Shown here: positions 17,967 through 34,696 of the stretch, piece by piece | Layout: the number at the start of each line of letters is the position of its first letter | Numbering within the stretch: the first letter of the stretch is position 1 | NCBI RefSeq assembly: GCF_003952265.1 | Contig: NZ_CP034438.1 | Span: forward strand, 682,001 to 746,000 | Origin: Flaviflexus salsibiostraticola | GTDB lineage: Bacteria; Actinomycetota; Actinomycetes; Actinomycetales; Actinomycetaceae | Direction of reading: 5' to 3' | Length of the DNA: 64,000 nt | Made by a program: the position numbers and the translations under genes | The notes under the pieces: generated by a model | Told to the model about the DNA's origin: nothing | The model's database searches: none | What the model saw: only the letters and a program-made list of their open reading frames with translations

Positions 17967-19174
17967 CCTCCCGTGCCGAGAAGTTCGCGCAGATAATCAT
18001 TGAGGAAGAGACCATGCGGATCGTGACGCGCTCGAAGCCGCTGGAAGGCCTGCCATTCCGGATAGTGAGGCTGCAGCTGCTCCGCCACCATCGTATGCTT
18101 CTTGCCCCAATGGGGGCGCCCGTCGAAACTCTGGAGGATCGGTTCCATATCGTCGAAGTATGGTCTGTACGGCAGACCGACGTTCTGGAGCAGTGCGATT
18201 GTCATCGTCGGCCGAGAGTGGGCGTTGCTCAACATCGCACGGTCCGGTGCGATTGTGCGGACAAGCACTCGCCATCCAACATAGGAGCGGTGCTTCTCCT
18301 TGATCCGCTTTCGGACCTGCTGGAAGGCTGTCATTCCAGCTTCGAGCGGAAGCATGTATTCCATCTCCTCAAAGTGCAGATGGCGATCATTCGGCAGGAT
18401 CTCGTACGAGGGACCCATCTCGTCGGTGCGCAGCTCTCCAGGAGGCAGGAGCTCCGGCTCATCGCCGGGGATGTTGACCATGCGGACCTGCGCCAGATCG
18501 CTGCGGGGATACCAATAGAAGTCGAGCGATCTGTTCTGCTCGATCAGCTCCCCAAAATTGTCCATCACCCAATCGATGTGGGTCATCCAGTTGAGCCGGT
18601 GCAGATCGAATGCAGGTCTGACACGGAGGGTCAAGGTTGAGAGGACCCCAAGGGCGCCCAACGACACCTGGACCGCCCGAAGGAGCTCGTCGTCCTCGCC
18701 GCGATCGGTCTCCACCCCGAACGGAACACTCTGCCCCGTCCCATCAACGAATGTACCTCCCACCAAGAAGGAGGAAAGATTGCCCAGGCGCTTCCCGCTG
18801 CCGTGCGTGCCGGTGCTGATCGAACCCGCAATGGTCTGATAATCAACATCCCCGTAGTTCTCGATGGCAAGGCCGGCCTCGGCGAGTTCGGATCCCAATG
18901 CAGATAGACCCGTCCCGGGCCGCACCGTCGCGAGCCCCCTCTCCGAATCAGTGGACACCACTCCACTCATTCTGTCGAGCGACACCATGATCTCATCGGT
19001 GGCAGCAAGCGGAGTCGACGAATGCCCGGATCCGACCGGCCGAACATGGGCGTGGGCCTCGCCTGCGCGAGAAATGATCTGCACCAGCTCAGTTTCGGTT
19101 CGGGGATACAGCAGATCAGACGGCTGGGATTCGATACTGCCGGACCAATTGGTGAATGTCTCTGGTGGGCTCAT
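17963..19174 (-). CDS. FAD-linked aldonolactone oxidase (D-arabinono-1,4-lactone oxidase family)
   Basis: A 403-aa VAO-family flavoprotein oxidising a sugar lactone. The N-terminal FAD domain has VRPVGSGHSSTPL, whose His is the usual covalent FAD attachment site, and the GSISTGTHGSG motif. The C-terminal ALO domain ends with RPHWGKKHT and HDPHGLFLNDYLRELLG, both typical. ATG at 19174 has GGGG close upstream; an in-frame GTG at 19183 is possible. It leads a three-gene unit that starts about 85 bp past the rRNA terminator. Confidence 0.85.
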   Translation of the reverse strand: MSPPETFTNWSGSIESQPSDLLYPRTETELVQIISRAGEAHAHVRPVGSGHSSTPLAATDEIMVSLDRMSGVVSTDSERGLATVRPGTGLSALGSELAEAGLAIENYGDVDYQTIAGSISTGTHGSGKRLGNLSSFLVGGTFVDGTGQSVPFGVETDRGEDDELLRAVQVSLGALGVLSTLTLRVRPAFDLHRLNWMTHIDWVMDNFGELIEQNRSLDFYWYPRSDLAQVRMVNIPGDEPELLPPGELRTDEMGPSYEILPNDRHLHFEEMEYMLPLEAGMTAFQQVRKRIKEKHRSYVGWRVLVRTIAPDRAMLSNAHSRPTMTIALLQNVGLPYRPYFDDMEPILQSFDGRPHWGKKHTMVAEQLQPHYPEWQAFQRLRARHDPHGLFLNDYLRELLGTGG

Positions 19175-19258
19175 GTTCCCCACCGTAGCCCGCAGATGCG
19201 GCGCAGGTCACCTTTTACTCTGCTCGTGAACCGAGTTCGCTGCGGCTCTCAGGCAAAA

Positions 19259-19294
19259 GGAAAGGGCCCGGGACTGGTGTCCTGGGCCCTTTCC
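19259..19294 (-). terminator. rRNA operon terminator
   Basis: A 16-bp stem with one mismatch and a TGGT/ACCA loop lies just past 5S. On the minus strand it is followed by TTTT. It is the strongest U-tract terminator in the window and ends the rrn transcript. Confidence 0.85.
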
Positions 19295-19305
19295 GGGGGT
19301 GTTAT

Positions 19306-19421
19306 GGCGGCGGTGTCCTACTCTCCCACACCCTCCCGAGTGCAGTACCATCGGCGCTGGTGGGCTTAGCTTCCGGGTTCGGAATGGGACCGGGCGTTTC
19401 CCCACCGCTAGAGCCACCGCC
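19306..19421 (-). rRNA. rrf: 5S ribosomal RNA
   Basis: About 116 nt beginning GGCGGTGGC and ending GACACCGCCGCC, with the conserved CCCAUUCCGAACCCGGAAG core (loop B/C region) readable on the minus strand. Ends are placed by pairing of the terminal helix and may be off by a few bases. Confidence 0.93.
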
Positions 19422-19561
19422 AAAATCTTGGGGTCACGTCAAACGTGTGGTTATTCAGTTATGGACTGGTCACGGGTGGGTTGGGTGGTGACCGTACAGT
19501 GGACGCGGAGCATCGGAGCTCGTATGGAACAGTGTGTTCCCTTTTTTGTGTGTTGTGAATT

Positions 19562-24475
<4,914 letters not shown>

Positions 24476-24620
24476 AAACCTTACAGAAAAGCTGAAACAG
24501 CTCCATAAAAATACAGAACAAAAAAATCATCAAACAAAAAACGACACACTATTGAGATTCAAAACAAGCAACCCACAACCGGAGAAATGCTGGGCATTCC
24601 GCCGAAAGAGGCGTTTCACA

Positions 24621-24649
24621 AGCTTACAATCAGCGGGCTATCCCGTCAA
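24621..24649 (-). promoter_or_regulatory. rrn promoter with leader (24476-24620)
   Basis: TTGACG (24644-24649) and TAAGCT (24621-24626) are spaced exactly 17 bp on the minus strand. The start would be near 24614, giving an AT-rich leader of about 140 nt before 16S. The leader has a small AGCTG/CAGCT hairpin; I could not identify a convincing boxA. A single clear promoter is seen. Confidence 0.8.
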
Positions 24650-24787
24650 GATCTGTGACCGAGCGAACTCGTCCACCTGCTTGGCTTTGGGGCGCATGAA
24701 GCCCAGGATCAATTTCCTGACTGGCTTTCCGCTTCCCCGCGGCGAGACATAACTTTACGGATCCGACCCCAGTCGGTCAAATCCGGT

Positions 24788-24829
24788 GCGGGTGAGCCGC
24801 GCCACCAAGCGACTTTTCGGCTCACCCGC
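24788..24829 (-). terminator. tyrS terminator
   Basis: A perfect 12-bp inverted repeat GCGGGTGAGCCG/CGGCTCACCCGC with an 18-base loop lies about 20 bp past the tyrS stop. It separates tyrS from the rRNA promoter region; the rest of 24650-24787 holds nothing I recognise. Confidence 0.7.
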
Positions 24830-24849
24830 GCGGTTTTCCCGCCTTTGGC

Positions 24850-26108
24850 TCAGTCCGCCCGACCGACTGCGAGGTTCTTCTTGCCCTTGCGGACCAGAAT
24901 GATCCCGCCCGGCAGAATCTGGCTGCCGTCGATCACGGCGTCGACATCGACGACTTTGACGCTGTTGATCGACAGGCCGCCGGCCGCGATGGTGCGGCGT
25001 GCAGCGCCGCGGCCCTTTTCGAGGCCAAGCGATTCGACAAGCTCGACGACGGGCATACCCACATGCGCGGGGCGCTCGGCAGTTCGGCGACTGCGTCTTG
25101 GAGGGTTGCCCCGTCCAGGTTGGACGGATCCACCGTGCCGAAGAGTGCAGCTGAGGCCTCCTTGACGCGAGCAGTGGCCTCTGCCCCGTGCACGAACGTC
25201 GTCACCTCGTCTGCGAGCCGGCGCTGCCCAAGCCGCAGGTGGGGCTTGTCGACAGATTCCGCGACAACGTCGGCGATCTCCTCGAGATCAACAAAGGTGA
25301 AAACCTTGAGCAGCCTCTCAACATCACTGTCGGCCGTATTGAGCCAGAACTGGTAGAAGGCGTACGGGCTCAGCATCTGCGGGTCGAGCCAGATCGCCCC
25401 ACCTTCGGTCTTGCCGAACTTCGTACCATCCGCCTTGGTGATGATGGGCGTCGTGAGCACGTGGGCCGACCTGCCCTCGGCTTTATGGATGAGATCGACT
25501 CCGCCGACGAGGTTGCCCCACTGGTCGTTGCCGCCGGTCTGAAGGACGCAGCCGTAGCGACGGTAGAGCTCGAGGAAGTCGTTCGCCTGAAGGATCTGGT
25601 AGGAGAACTCCGTGTAGGAGATGCCCTCGTCGGACTCGAGCCGCCTCGCCACTGTGTCCTTCGCAAGCATCGTGCCCAGCCGGAAGTGCTTCCCGAGTCC
25701 GCGCAGGAAGTCGATCGCCGACATCGCCGACGTCCAGTCGTAGTTGTTGACGATGGTCGCGGCGTTCTCCCCCTCGAAGTCGAGGAAGCCGGAGAGCTGC
25801 GATGCAAGCCGTCCGGTCCACTCCTGAACCTGCTCCGCAGGGTTGAGCGTGCGCTCCCCCGATGCGCGCGGGTCCCCGATGAGTCCGGTCGCCCCACCCA
25901 CGAGGACGAGGGGCCGATGACCCGCGTTCTGCAGGTGGCGCATAAGGATGACGGCGACGAGGTGGCCGTGGTGGAGGGAGGGGCCCGTCGGGTCGAATCC
26001 GCAGTAATACGTGATCGGTCCCCCGTCCAGCGCCGCGCGCAGCTGAGCCAGATCCGTATGCTGGGCGATCAGGCCACGCTGCTGAAGCTCGTCAAGAATG
26101 TGGGACAC
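24850..26108 (-). CDS. tyrS: Tyrosyl-tRNA synthetase, interrupted by a -1 frameshift as given
   Basis: Charges tRNA-Tyr. The 5' frame (from GTG 26108, GAGGAGAGG upstream) has the class I HLGH-type motif LHHGHL, the tyrosine-site [13 protein letters not shown] region and a KFGKTEGG (KMSKS-like) loop. The C-terminal S4 domain ([23 protein letters not shown]) lies in another frame. The frames join at a run of four G (25069-25072, plus strand). Restoring a fifth base gives [19 protein letters not shown], continuous family sequence of normal length. A sequencing or assembly slip is more likely than true loss of an essential gene. Confidence 0.88.
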
Positions 26109-26159
26109 GTACCTCTCCTCGTGTTGAAAAATTCCCCCACAGTATCGCACGCAGGCAGA

Positions 26160-26617
26160 TCACGTCCGTGCGGCGGGGATGTCGGTCTCAGTGAACAGAA
26201 TATTCCAGATCGTCGCTGCCGCCTCATCGGGCAGGCGCGTGCCCGACTGACGCGGCGTCCAGATCACACCGGGCGCCGCCGCACGGAGCTCATCAAGGGT
26301 GACGGGGTCATCGAGATCGATGACCGCCTTCATGGCGATGTCGACGTAGCCGGCCTCCAGAGAGCGGGCCTCGGGGTTCCAGTGTGGGCCGACCGAGACC
26401 TCTGAGACGACCTCGCAGGCACCGACGAGGCCCCGGGGCTCACTGCCGACCCTGACGATGAGACCGCGGTCGCCCGGGGTGATGCCATGCCTGCGCGTAC
26501 CCGTGTTCCAGCGCGACTGCGGCGTCTGACCTGCACGGATGAGAGGCGCCCACCGCTCCCAATCGGGGTACGGATCATAGGCGAGCTCGGGGTTGACGAG
26601 GAAGAGGAACGTCGCCG

Positions 26618-26621
<4 letters not shown>
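26160..26621 (-). CDS. EVE/PUA-like domain protein coupled to the DNA glycosylase
   Basis: A 153-aa protein. The central pattern WNTGTRRHGITPGDRGLIV, then PRGLVGACEVVSE, then HWNPEA with YVDIAMKAVID and a late WTPRQSGTRL resembles the EVE/PUA-like modules found with HNH and McrA-type nucleases, which read modified bases. This is pattern recognition, not a proven match. The GTG at 26621 overlaps the mpg stop as GTGA, so the two are made together. The longer open frame upstream is the mpg antiphase. A base-modification sensor paired with base repair is an attractive inference. Confidence 0.5.
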
Positions 26622-30001
<3,380 letters not shown>

Positions 30002-30109
30002 CATGCGGCGGCGCGGGGCCCTCTGCAGGTGACAAGCCCCATCGCCGGAGGCGACTCCGTCGGACATCGCGGTCGCGCGTATGCCTGTGGTGAGGCTTAC
30101 ACTGGGGCC

Positions 30110-31807
30110 ATGGACGACACGATCGACATCAAGCCCCGCTCACGCGATGTCACCGACGGATTGGAGCGGACGGCCGCACGCGGCATGCTCCGTGCCGTCG
30201 GCATGGGGGACGACGACTGGGAGAAGCCCCAGATCGGAATCGCCTCGTCGTGGAACGAGATCACGCCGTGCAATATGACGCTGTCGAAGCTCGCAGGATT
30301 CTCGAAGGAGGGTGTCCACCAGGCGGGCGGATACCCGCTCGAGTTCGGCACCATCTCCGTCTCCGACGGGATCTCGATGGGCCACGAGGGCATGCACTAC
30401 TCCCTCGTCTCCCGCGAGGTCATCGCCGACTCCGTCGAGACGGTCATGTCCGCGGAGAGGCTCGATGGCTCGGTCCTCCTTGCTGGATGTGACAAATCGA
30501 TTCCCGGCATGCTCATGGCCGCTGCCCGGCTCGACCTCTCGTCCGTGTTCCTCTACAACGGCTCGATCATGCCGGGTACGGCGAAACTCGAAGACGGCAC
30601 CGAGCGGGAGGTGACCCTCATCGACGCGTTCGAGGCGGTCGGGGCCTGCCGGGCCGGGACCATGTCCGAGAAGGACGTCGATGCGATCGAGCGGGCTGTC
30701 TGTCCCGGCGAGGGTGCCTGTGGTGGCATGTACACCGCGAACACCATGGCCTCTGCGGCCGAGGCCATGGGAATGTCCCTGCCCGGGTCGGCCGCGCCGC
30801 CCGCCATCCACCGCGACCGCACGCTCTTCGCCCACTCCTCGGGCAGCGCCGTCGTCGAGCTCCTTCGCCGCGGCATCACCGCCCGCGACATCATCACACG
30901 GGAATCGCTGCTCAACGCGATCGCCGTCGTCATGGCGTTCGGCGGGTCGACCAATGCCGTCCTCCACCTCATGGCGATCGCCCACGAGGCTGAGGTCGAG
31001 CTGTCCCTCGACGACTTCAACCGCGTGGCGGACAGGGTTCCCCACCTCGGCAACCTCAAGCCGTTCGGCGAGTACGTCATGAACGACGTGTTCAAGGTGG
31101 GGGGCGTTCCCGTTGTCATGAAGGCTCTGCTCGACAACGGTCTCATCGACGGTGACTGCCTAACGGTGACCGGGAAGACCGTCGCCGAGAACCTCGCCCA
31201 CATCAATCCCCCGGATCCGGATGGCAGGATCCTGCGCGCCATGGACAACCCGATCCATGCCACGGGTGGCCTTGCCATCCTCCGAGGCTCCCTCGCCCCA
31301 GACGGCGCGGTGGTCAAGACCGCCGGTTTCGACGCGGAGGTGTTCGACGGCACGGCGCGCGTCTTCGAACGGGAGCAGCCGGCGATGGACGCGGTCCTCG
31401 CGGGCGAGCTCAAGGCCGGCGATGTCATCATCATCCGGTACGAGGGACCCAAGGGTGGGCCCGGTATGAGAGAGATGCTCGCCATCACCGGTGCGATCAA
31501 GGGAGCCGGCATCGGGAAGGATGTCCTCCTCATTACTGATGGCCGGTTCTCCGGCGGATCGACCGGGCTCTGCATCGGTCACGTCGCCCCCGAGGCCGTC
31601 GATGGCGGCCCCATCGCACTCGTCGAGGATGGGGATCGGATCCGGGTCGATATCCCGAACCGGACTATCGACCTTCATGTCGATGAGGAGATCCTCAAGC
31701 AGCGCCGCGAGCGCCTCGTCCATCCCGACAACCCGCGGCTCCACGGCGTGCTCGGCAAGTACACCAAGCTCGTTCAGTCGGCGGCCATCGGTGCCGTCTG
31801 CTGGTGA
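30110..31807 (+). CDS. ilvD: Dihydroxy-acid dehydratase
   Basis: Third step of valine/isoleucine synthesis and also pantothenate supply. The 565-aa protein has the Fe-S ligand cysteines C54, C127 ([11 protein letters not shown]) and C204 ([15 protein letters not shown]), plus [20 protein letters not shown] near the end. ATG at 30110 is chosen because TACACT (30098-30103) lies six bases upstream, a leaderless promoter pattern, and the family starts there. It stands alone, with no other ilv gene in the window. Confidence 0.94.
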   Translation: MDDTIDIKPRSRDVTDGLERTAARGMLRAVGMGDDDWEKPQIGIASSWNEITPCNMTLSKLAGFSKEGVHQAGGYPLEFGTISVSDGISMGHEGMHYSLVSREVIADSVETVMSAERLDGSVLLAGCDKSIPGMLMAAARLDLSSVFLYNGSIMPGTAKLEDGTEREVTLIDAFEAVGACRAGTMSEKDVDAIERAVCPGEGACGGMYTANTMASAAEAMGMSLPGSAAPPAIHRDRTLFAHSSGSAVVELLRRGITARDIITRESLLNAIAVVMAFGGSTNAVLHLMAIAHEAEVELSLDDFNRVADRVPHLGNLKPFGEYVMNDVFKVGGVPVVMKALLDNGLIDGDCLTVTGKTVAENLAHINPPDPDGRILRAMDNPIHATGGLAILRGSLAPDGAVVKTAGFDAEVFDGTARVFEREQPAMDAVLAGELKAGDVIIIRYEGPKGGPGMREMLAITGAIKGAGIGKDVLLITDGRFSGGSTGLCIGHVAPEAVDGGPIALVEDGDRIRVDIPNRTIDLHVDEEILKQRRERLVHPDNPRLHGVLGKYTKLVQSAAIGAVCW

Positions 31808-31808
31808 C

Positions 31809-31833
31809 GTGCTCAGGCCTCGAGCCTGAGCAC
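31809..31833. terminator. Bidirectional hairpin between convergent genes
   Basis: A perfect 10-bp stem GTGCTCAGGC/GCCTGAGCAC with a 5-base loop starts two bases after the ilvD stop. It also contains the last codons of the converging minus-strand gene, so one DNA hairpin serves both. Confidence 0.7.
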
Positions 31834-32244
31834 GTAGCGGGCTGACGTCTGCTCATCGCCCGTCACCGTCGTCGTGACCCGGAGGATCTCATCCTCGTTC
31901 GGCACGGCGAAGGTGACGCTGCGCCGTGTGCCGTCCGACCCGAAGACAGCGTGGAGGTGGCCGGCTGTCAGGTCAAACGCATCGATCTCGAGGGGGAACA
32001 TGAGCGCACGGCGGACACTGTGGAAGAAGCCCACGGTGACGATGTCCGGCACGGCGTCCCCATCGACCCAGAGACGGACCCTGCCGTCCCGCACCGGCAC
32101 GAGGATCGGCTGGCAGGCGGCGCGTGCGAAGTGACCGTGCACGATGTGGAATTGTCGCACCCGCTGGACGGGATTCACTGCTGCGACACTGGAGGGGCCG
32201 CTGTCGATGTAGATGACCGGCCCGCGCGACGCCTCGTCTGCCAT
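31813..32244 (-). CDS. Hypothetical protein, 143 aa
   Basis: A soluble protein with mixed charge and predicted beta strands (QPILVPVRDGRVRLWVDGD, RYVLRLEA). No signal peptide or membrane segment, and no family recognised. ATG at 32244 is chosen for GGAGGACAG directly upstream. Its stop codon lies inside the shared terminator hairpin. It follows the flavin-reductase-like gene by 28 bp, so the two are probably one transcript. Confidence 0.65.
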   Translation of the reverse strand: MADEASRGPVIYIDSGPSSVAAVNPVQRVRQFHIVHGHFARAACQPILVPVRDGRVRLWVDGDAVPDIVTVGFFHSVRRALMFPLEIDAFDLTAGHLHAVFGSDGTRRSVTFAVPNEDEILRVTTTVTGDEQTSARYVLRLEA

Positions 32245-32272
32245 TCTGTCCTCCCCCATCCATCCCGACCGA

Positions 32273-32659
32273 TCAGCGGTCCGGCCATATCCACTCGGGG
32301 CCGTCGGCGTGCGAGGAGGGGCGGTGCAGCATGCCGGACACAGGGGTGAGGACAAGTGCATCGGTCTCATCGGCGCCCGCGACCAGGCGCGGGCTCGCAG
32401 GATCGACACGTCCGTCATAGATCAGTGTCCACCCGTGGGCGACAGTCGGCTGCCAGACGATCGTCATCCGGCTGTCGCCGGCGGCGGCGTCGAGGATCGA
32501 GCCGCGCACCCCGGTGATCGCGGCGCTGCCCTGCTCGTCGAAGTCGGGGTCGACCGTGAGGACTCGAATACCCTCCTCAGGGTGGTGCGCGATGAGAACA
32601 CCGCTGGCAAACGCCTTCGTCACTCGGGCGAAGCGTGCTGGTTCCACAGGGATTGACAT
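32273..32659 (-). CDS. Pyridoxamine-5'-phosphate-oxidase-like (split-barrel flavin-binding) protein
   Basis: A 128-aa protein. The layout FARVTKAFASGVLIAH, then GVRGSILDAAAGDSRMTIVW, WTLIYDGRVD and a late VSGMLHRPS matches a family of small actinobacterial FMN-binding split-barrel proteins annotated as pyridoxamine oxidase-like. Substrate unknown. ATG at 32659 has GGAG nine bases upstream, and TAGCAT some 25 bp further may be its -10. The insertion element begins about 140 bp upstream. Confidence 0.6.
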   Translation of the reverse strand: MSIPVEPARFARVTKAFASGVLIAHHPEEGIRVLTVDPDFDEQGSAAITGVRGSILDAAAGDSRMTIVWQPTVAHGWTLIYDGRVDPASPRLVAGADETDALVLTPVSGMLHRPSSHADGPEWIWPDR

Positions 32660-32784
32660 GGCGGCTCCTTCAACACGGCCATGCTATCGACCGCGAGCGC
32701 TCGGCGGATCAGACTTCCGGCCCTTCCCTCCGGGCGATCCGCCTTACCCGCGCCACCGAAGCCGCGCCGGTCACACATCATAAA

Positions 32785-32800
32785 GGGGCCGGGGCGATTG
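32785..32800 (-). terminator. Left half of a terminator hairpin split by the insertion element
   Basis: GGGGCCGGGG (32785-32794) followed by CGATTG. Its partner CCCCGGCCCC lies at 36096-36105. Without the inserted DNA and one copy of the 5-bp repeat, they form an 11-bp G/C stem with an AATC loop followed by TTTA on the minus strand. That would be the terminator of the 5'-nucleotidase gene. Confidence 0.8.
32796..32800. repeat. Target-site duplication, left copy (GATTG)
   Basis: GATTG directly precedes the TG end of the element. The identical GATTG follows the CA end at 36091-36095. Five-base duplications fall in the 3-5 bp range of IS3-family elements. Confidence 0.8.
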
Positions 32801-32844
32801 TGAACTGTTCCCCATTTGTTGGACAAGTTAATTAAACACCTAGG
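32801..32844. repeat. IS terminal inverted repeat (right end) and subterminal 44 bp
   Basis: Begins TGAACTGTTCCCC with TTGGACA at 32819-32825, then TTAATTAA and CCTAGG. The minus strand GCAG of the transposase end joined to CCTAGG would give GCA GCC TAG, restoring the native transposase stop. This is why I assign these 44 bp to the same element. Confidence 0.75.
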
Positions 32845-33048
32845 CTGCAGCGTGGCGTCGACCAGACGCTCGGGCTTCTGCTCGGCGAGCGCGACGGTGC
32901 CCGGGTTCTCCGACTCGAAACGCTGTCGTTCAGCTGCATCAGCGAAGCTCGCGTCGTGGCAAACCACGGTATAGCCATCCCGCGTAAGCGCCTCGACGGC
33001 GGCGGGGCCTGCAAAATGCCGTGCATGAGTCACGAGGGCGATCTTCAT
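32845..33048 (-). pseudogene. hheA: 5' fragment of a halohydrin dehalogenase gene (HheA type)
   Basis: The first 68 codons (MKIALVTHARHFAGPAAVEA ... PERLVDATLQ) closely resemble the N-terminus of halohydrin dehalogenase HheA as I recall it from haloalcohol-degrading actinobacteria; the VTHARHFAGPAA turn replaces the usual SDR glycine motif. Full-length enzymes are about 245 aa, so the catalytic Ser-Tyr-Arg is missing. The frame then runs through the IS end to 32620 as unrelated sequence. The ATG overlaps the stop of the epoxide hydrolase fragment as ATGA, so these were one operon. Confidence 0.75.
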
Positions 33049-33306
33049 TGTTCATTTCCTCTCAATTGGTTCTGGAATTCACGGAGGTCGGCGACCAAGA
33101 GGTCGGGCACCTCCAACGCGGCGAAGTGTCCACCGCGAGGCATATCTGTGAAGCGCTCGAGCCGAAACATCCGCTCCAACCACTCGGCCGGCGGTCGTCG
33201 AATTTCGGCGGGGAATCGAGCGTACGCAGTGGGCACGTCGATGATCTCGCCCGGAGGAAAAGTCCACCCTTCCCGCGCTCGTTCGGCGTACAGCCGGGAT
33301 GAGGAG
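33045..33306 (-). pseudogene. 3' half of an epoxide hydrolase gene
   Basis: About 86 codons matching the C-terminus of EphB-type alpha/beta-hydrolase epoxide hydrolases: VPTAYARFPAEIRRPP, then MPRGGHFAALEVPDLL, which contains the catalytic His. No start codon is available. It begins near SSSRLYAE, almost exactly where the plus-strand 5' half (33791-34696) stops. It overlaps the hheA start by ATGA. It is either the other half of that gene, separated by an inversion, or a relic of a second hydrolase. Confidence 0.75.
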
Positions 33307-33440
33307 TCAGCCCACTCCCGCGCGCAGCATTCAAATCATCTGCTGACATCGATTGTTAGGCACATATGTGCAGAGTTGTTGTGCAACGACGCGTGTGTAC
33401 GCAAAGCTGTTCCCAGCTCGACCTGTAGGAGGAATGAGGA

Positions 33441-33794
33441 ATGATGAACGAAAACAGCGATTCGCTGGTCTTCGTGCTCCAGCACAAGAACGACCGCTTC
33501 GACCCGATGCCATTCAGCATCGCTCGGAGCTGGACAGAGGATCTGGGCGCCGACATCGCGCTGTACGTGATGTATGACGCGCTGGAACTGATCAAGAAGG
33601 ACGCAGTCGAGGGCGCGCCCGATATTCGGGAAAGCTTGGACGCACTACTCGCTGCCGGCGTGTCCATCTATGCATGCGGGTTCTGCTCTCGTGCTTGCGA
33701 GCTGTCGACCGACGACTATTACCCCGGTATCCAGGTCGCCAACCGGCAGATTTTCCACGGCCTCATGTCTGACCGTCGTCCGCTCTACTGGTGA
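33441..33794 (+). CDS. DsrE/DsrF-like family protein
   Basis: A 117-aa protein with the DsrE-type alpha/beta fold: an early VFVLQHKND strand, VMYDALELIKKDA, then a GVSIYACGFCSRAC segment with cysteines where sulfur-relay members carry the active Cys, and a late helix. It may bind small thiols or act in sulfur transfer; its role with epoxide degradation is unknown. AGGAGG lies eight bases before ATG 33441. Upstream 33307-33440 is of unknown origin and holds a CACATATGTG palindrome (33361-33370). Its stop overlaps the hydrolase GTG as GTGA. Confidence 0.7.
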   Translation: MMNENSDSLVFVLQHKNDRFDPMPFSIARSWTEDLGADIALYVMYDALELIKKDAVEGAPDIRESLDALLAAGVSIYACGFCSRACELSTDDYYPGIQVANRQIFHGLMSDRRPLYW

Positions 33795-34696
33795 CCGCGG
33801 TGAGTCCCACGCCGTTCGAGATCGCCGTGCCAGACGAGGTACTTGACGACCTCCACAAGCGGCTCGCCAACACTCGATTTCCCGCGTCGATAGAAGGTGC
33901 TGGATGGTCCTACGGCACCGATGTCGGGTATCTCCAGAGTCTGGTCGACTACTGGCGCACCGATTTCAATTGGCGTGAAGCCGAGCGGCGTCTGAACGAA
34001 CTCCCGCAGTATCGCGCGCGGATCCAGGACGTCGACCTCCACTTTGTCCACGTCCCTGGAAAGGGACCGGCTCCGACGCCGCTCCTGTTCGTGCACGGTT
34101 GGCCAGGATCCTTCTCGGAGGTTTCCAAGATCATCGGCCCGTTGACCGATCCGGCGGCACACGGCGGCGATCCGGAAAACTCCTTCTCCGTGGTCGCGCC
34201 GAGCCTCCCAGGCTTTGGATTTTCGTCAGATATCGGACGTCCTGGTATGAATCCGGGCACCATGGCGGAGATACTCGCCGAGCTCATGACGGACGTTCTC
34301 GGTTATTCCGAATTCGTTGGGCAGGGCGGCGACTGGGGTTCTACCGTCCTCACCCGACTCGCGCACGCGCACCCCGACCTCGTGACCGGCCTGCACCTTA
34401 ACTACAGCTCGGTACAGCCCAGCATGATCGATGCTGCCCCGCTCAGCGCAGCCGAGCAGCAGTACCTCAGTGCGAACCAGGAATGGAGCGCGCGCGAGGG
34501 TGCGTATAACAGTCTGCAGTCGACGAAGCCCCAGAGCCTCGCAGTCGCACTCAACGATTCGCCCGCGGGGCTCGCGGCGTGGCTGGTGGAGAAGTACCGC
34601 AGCTGGTCGGACTGCAACGGTGATGTTGAAAGCTCGTTCTCGTCGGACGAACTGTTGACGCAAGTGATGATCTATTGGGTGACCCAGTCCATTGGA
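33791..34696 (+). pseudogene. 5' half of an epoxide hydrolase gene, cut at the IS junction
   Basis: About 302 native codons of an EphB-type epoxide hydrolase: EHN-like N-terminal region, oxyanion loop HGWPGSF at 102-108, and nucleophile D181 in GQGGDWGSTV. The last native residues are MIYWVTQSIG; beyond them the frame reads 14 codons of IS sequence. The catalytic His is missing here but present in the minus-strand fragment at 33045-33306. Together the halves give 388 residues, the normal family length. GTG at 33791 is coupled to the DsrE stop. Confidence 0.85.

Noticed and set aside
32620..32844. C-terminal part of the 142-codon ORF continuing from the hheA fragment
   Set aside because: Beyond codon 68 the translation is IS end and intergenic DNA with no similarity to dehalogenases.
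32826..32850. Cluster of restriction sites (TTAATTAA, CCTAGG, CTGCAG) suggesting cloning-vector contamination
   Set aside because: Explained as the end of an IS150-type element joined to a native CTGCAG codon pair (Leu-Gln) of the hheA fragment; GATTG duplications support natural insertion.
33062..33349. 95-codon ORF starting MSADDLNAARG in another frame
   Set aside because: Overlaps the epoxide hydrolase 3' half in a different frame; only the other frame matches the hydrolase family.
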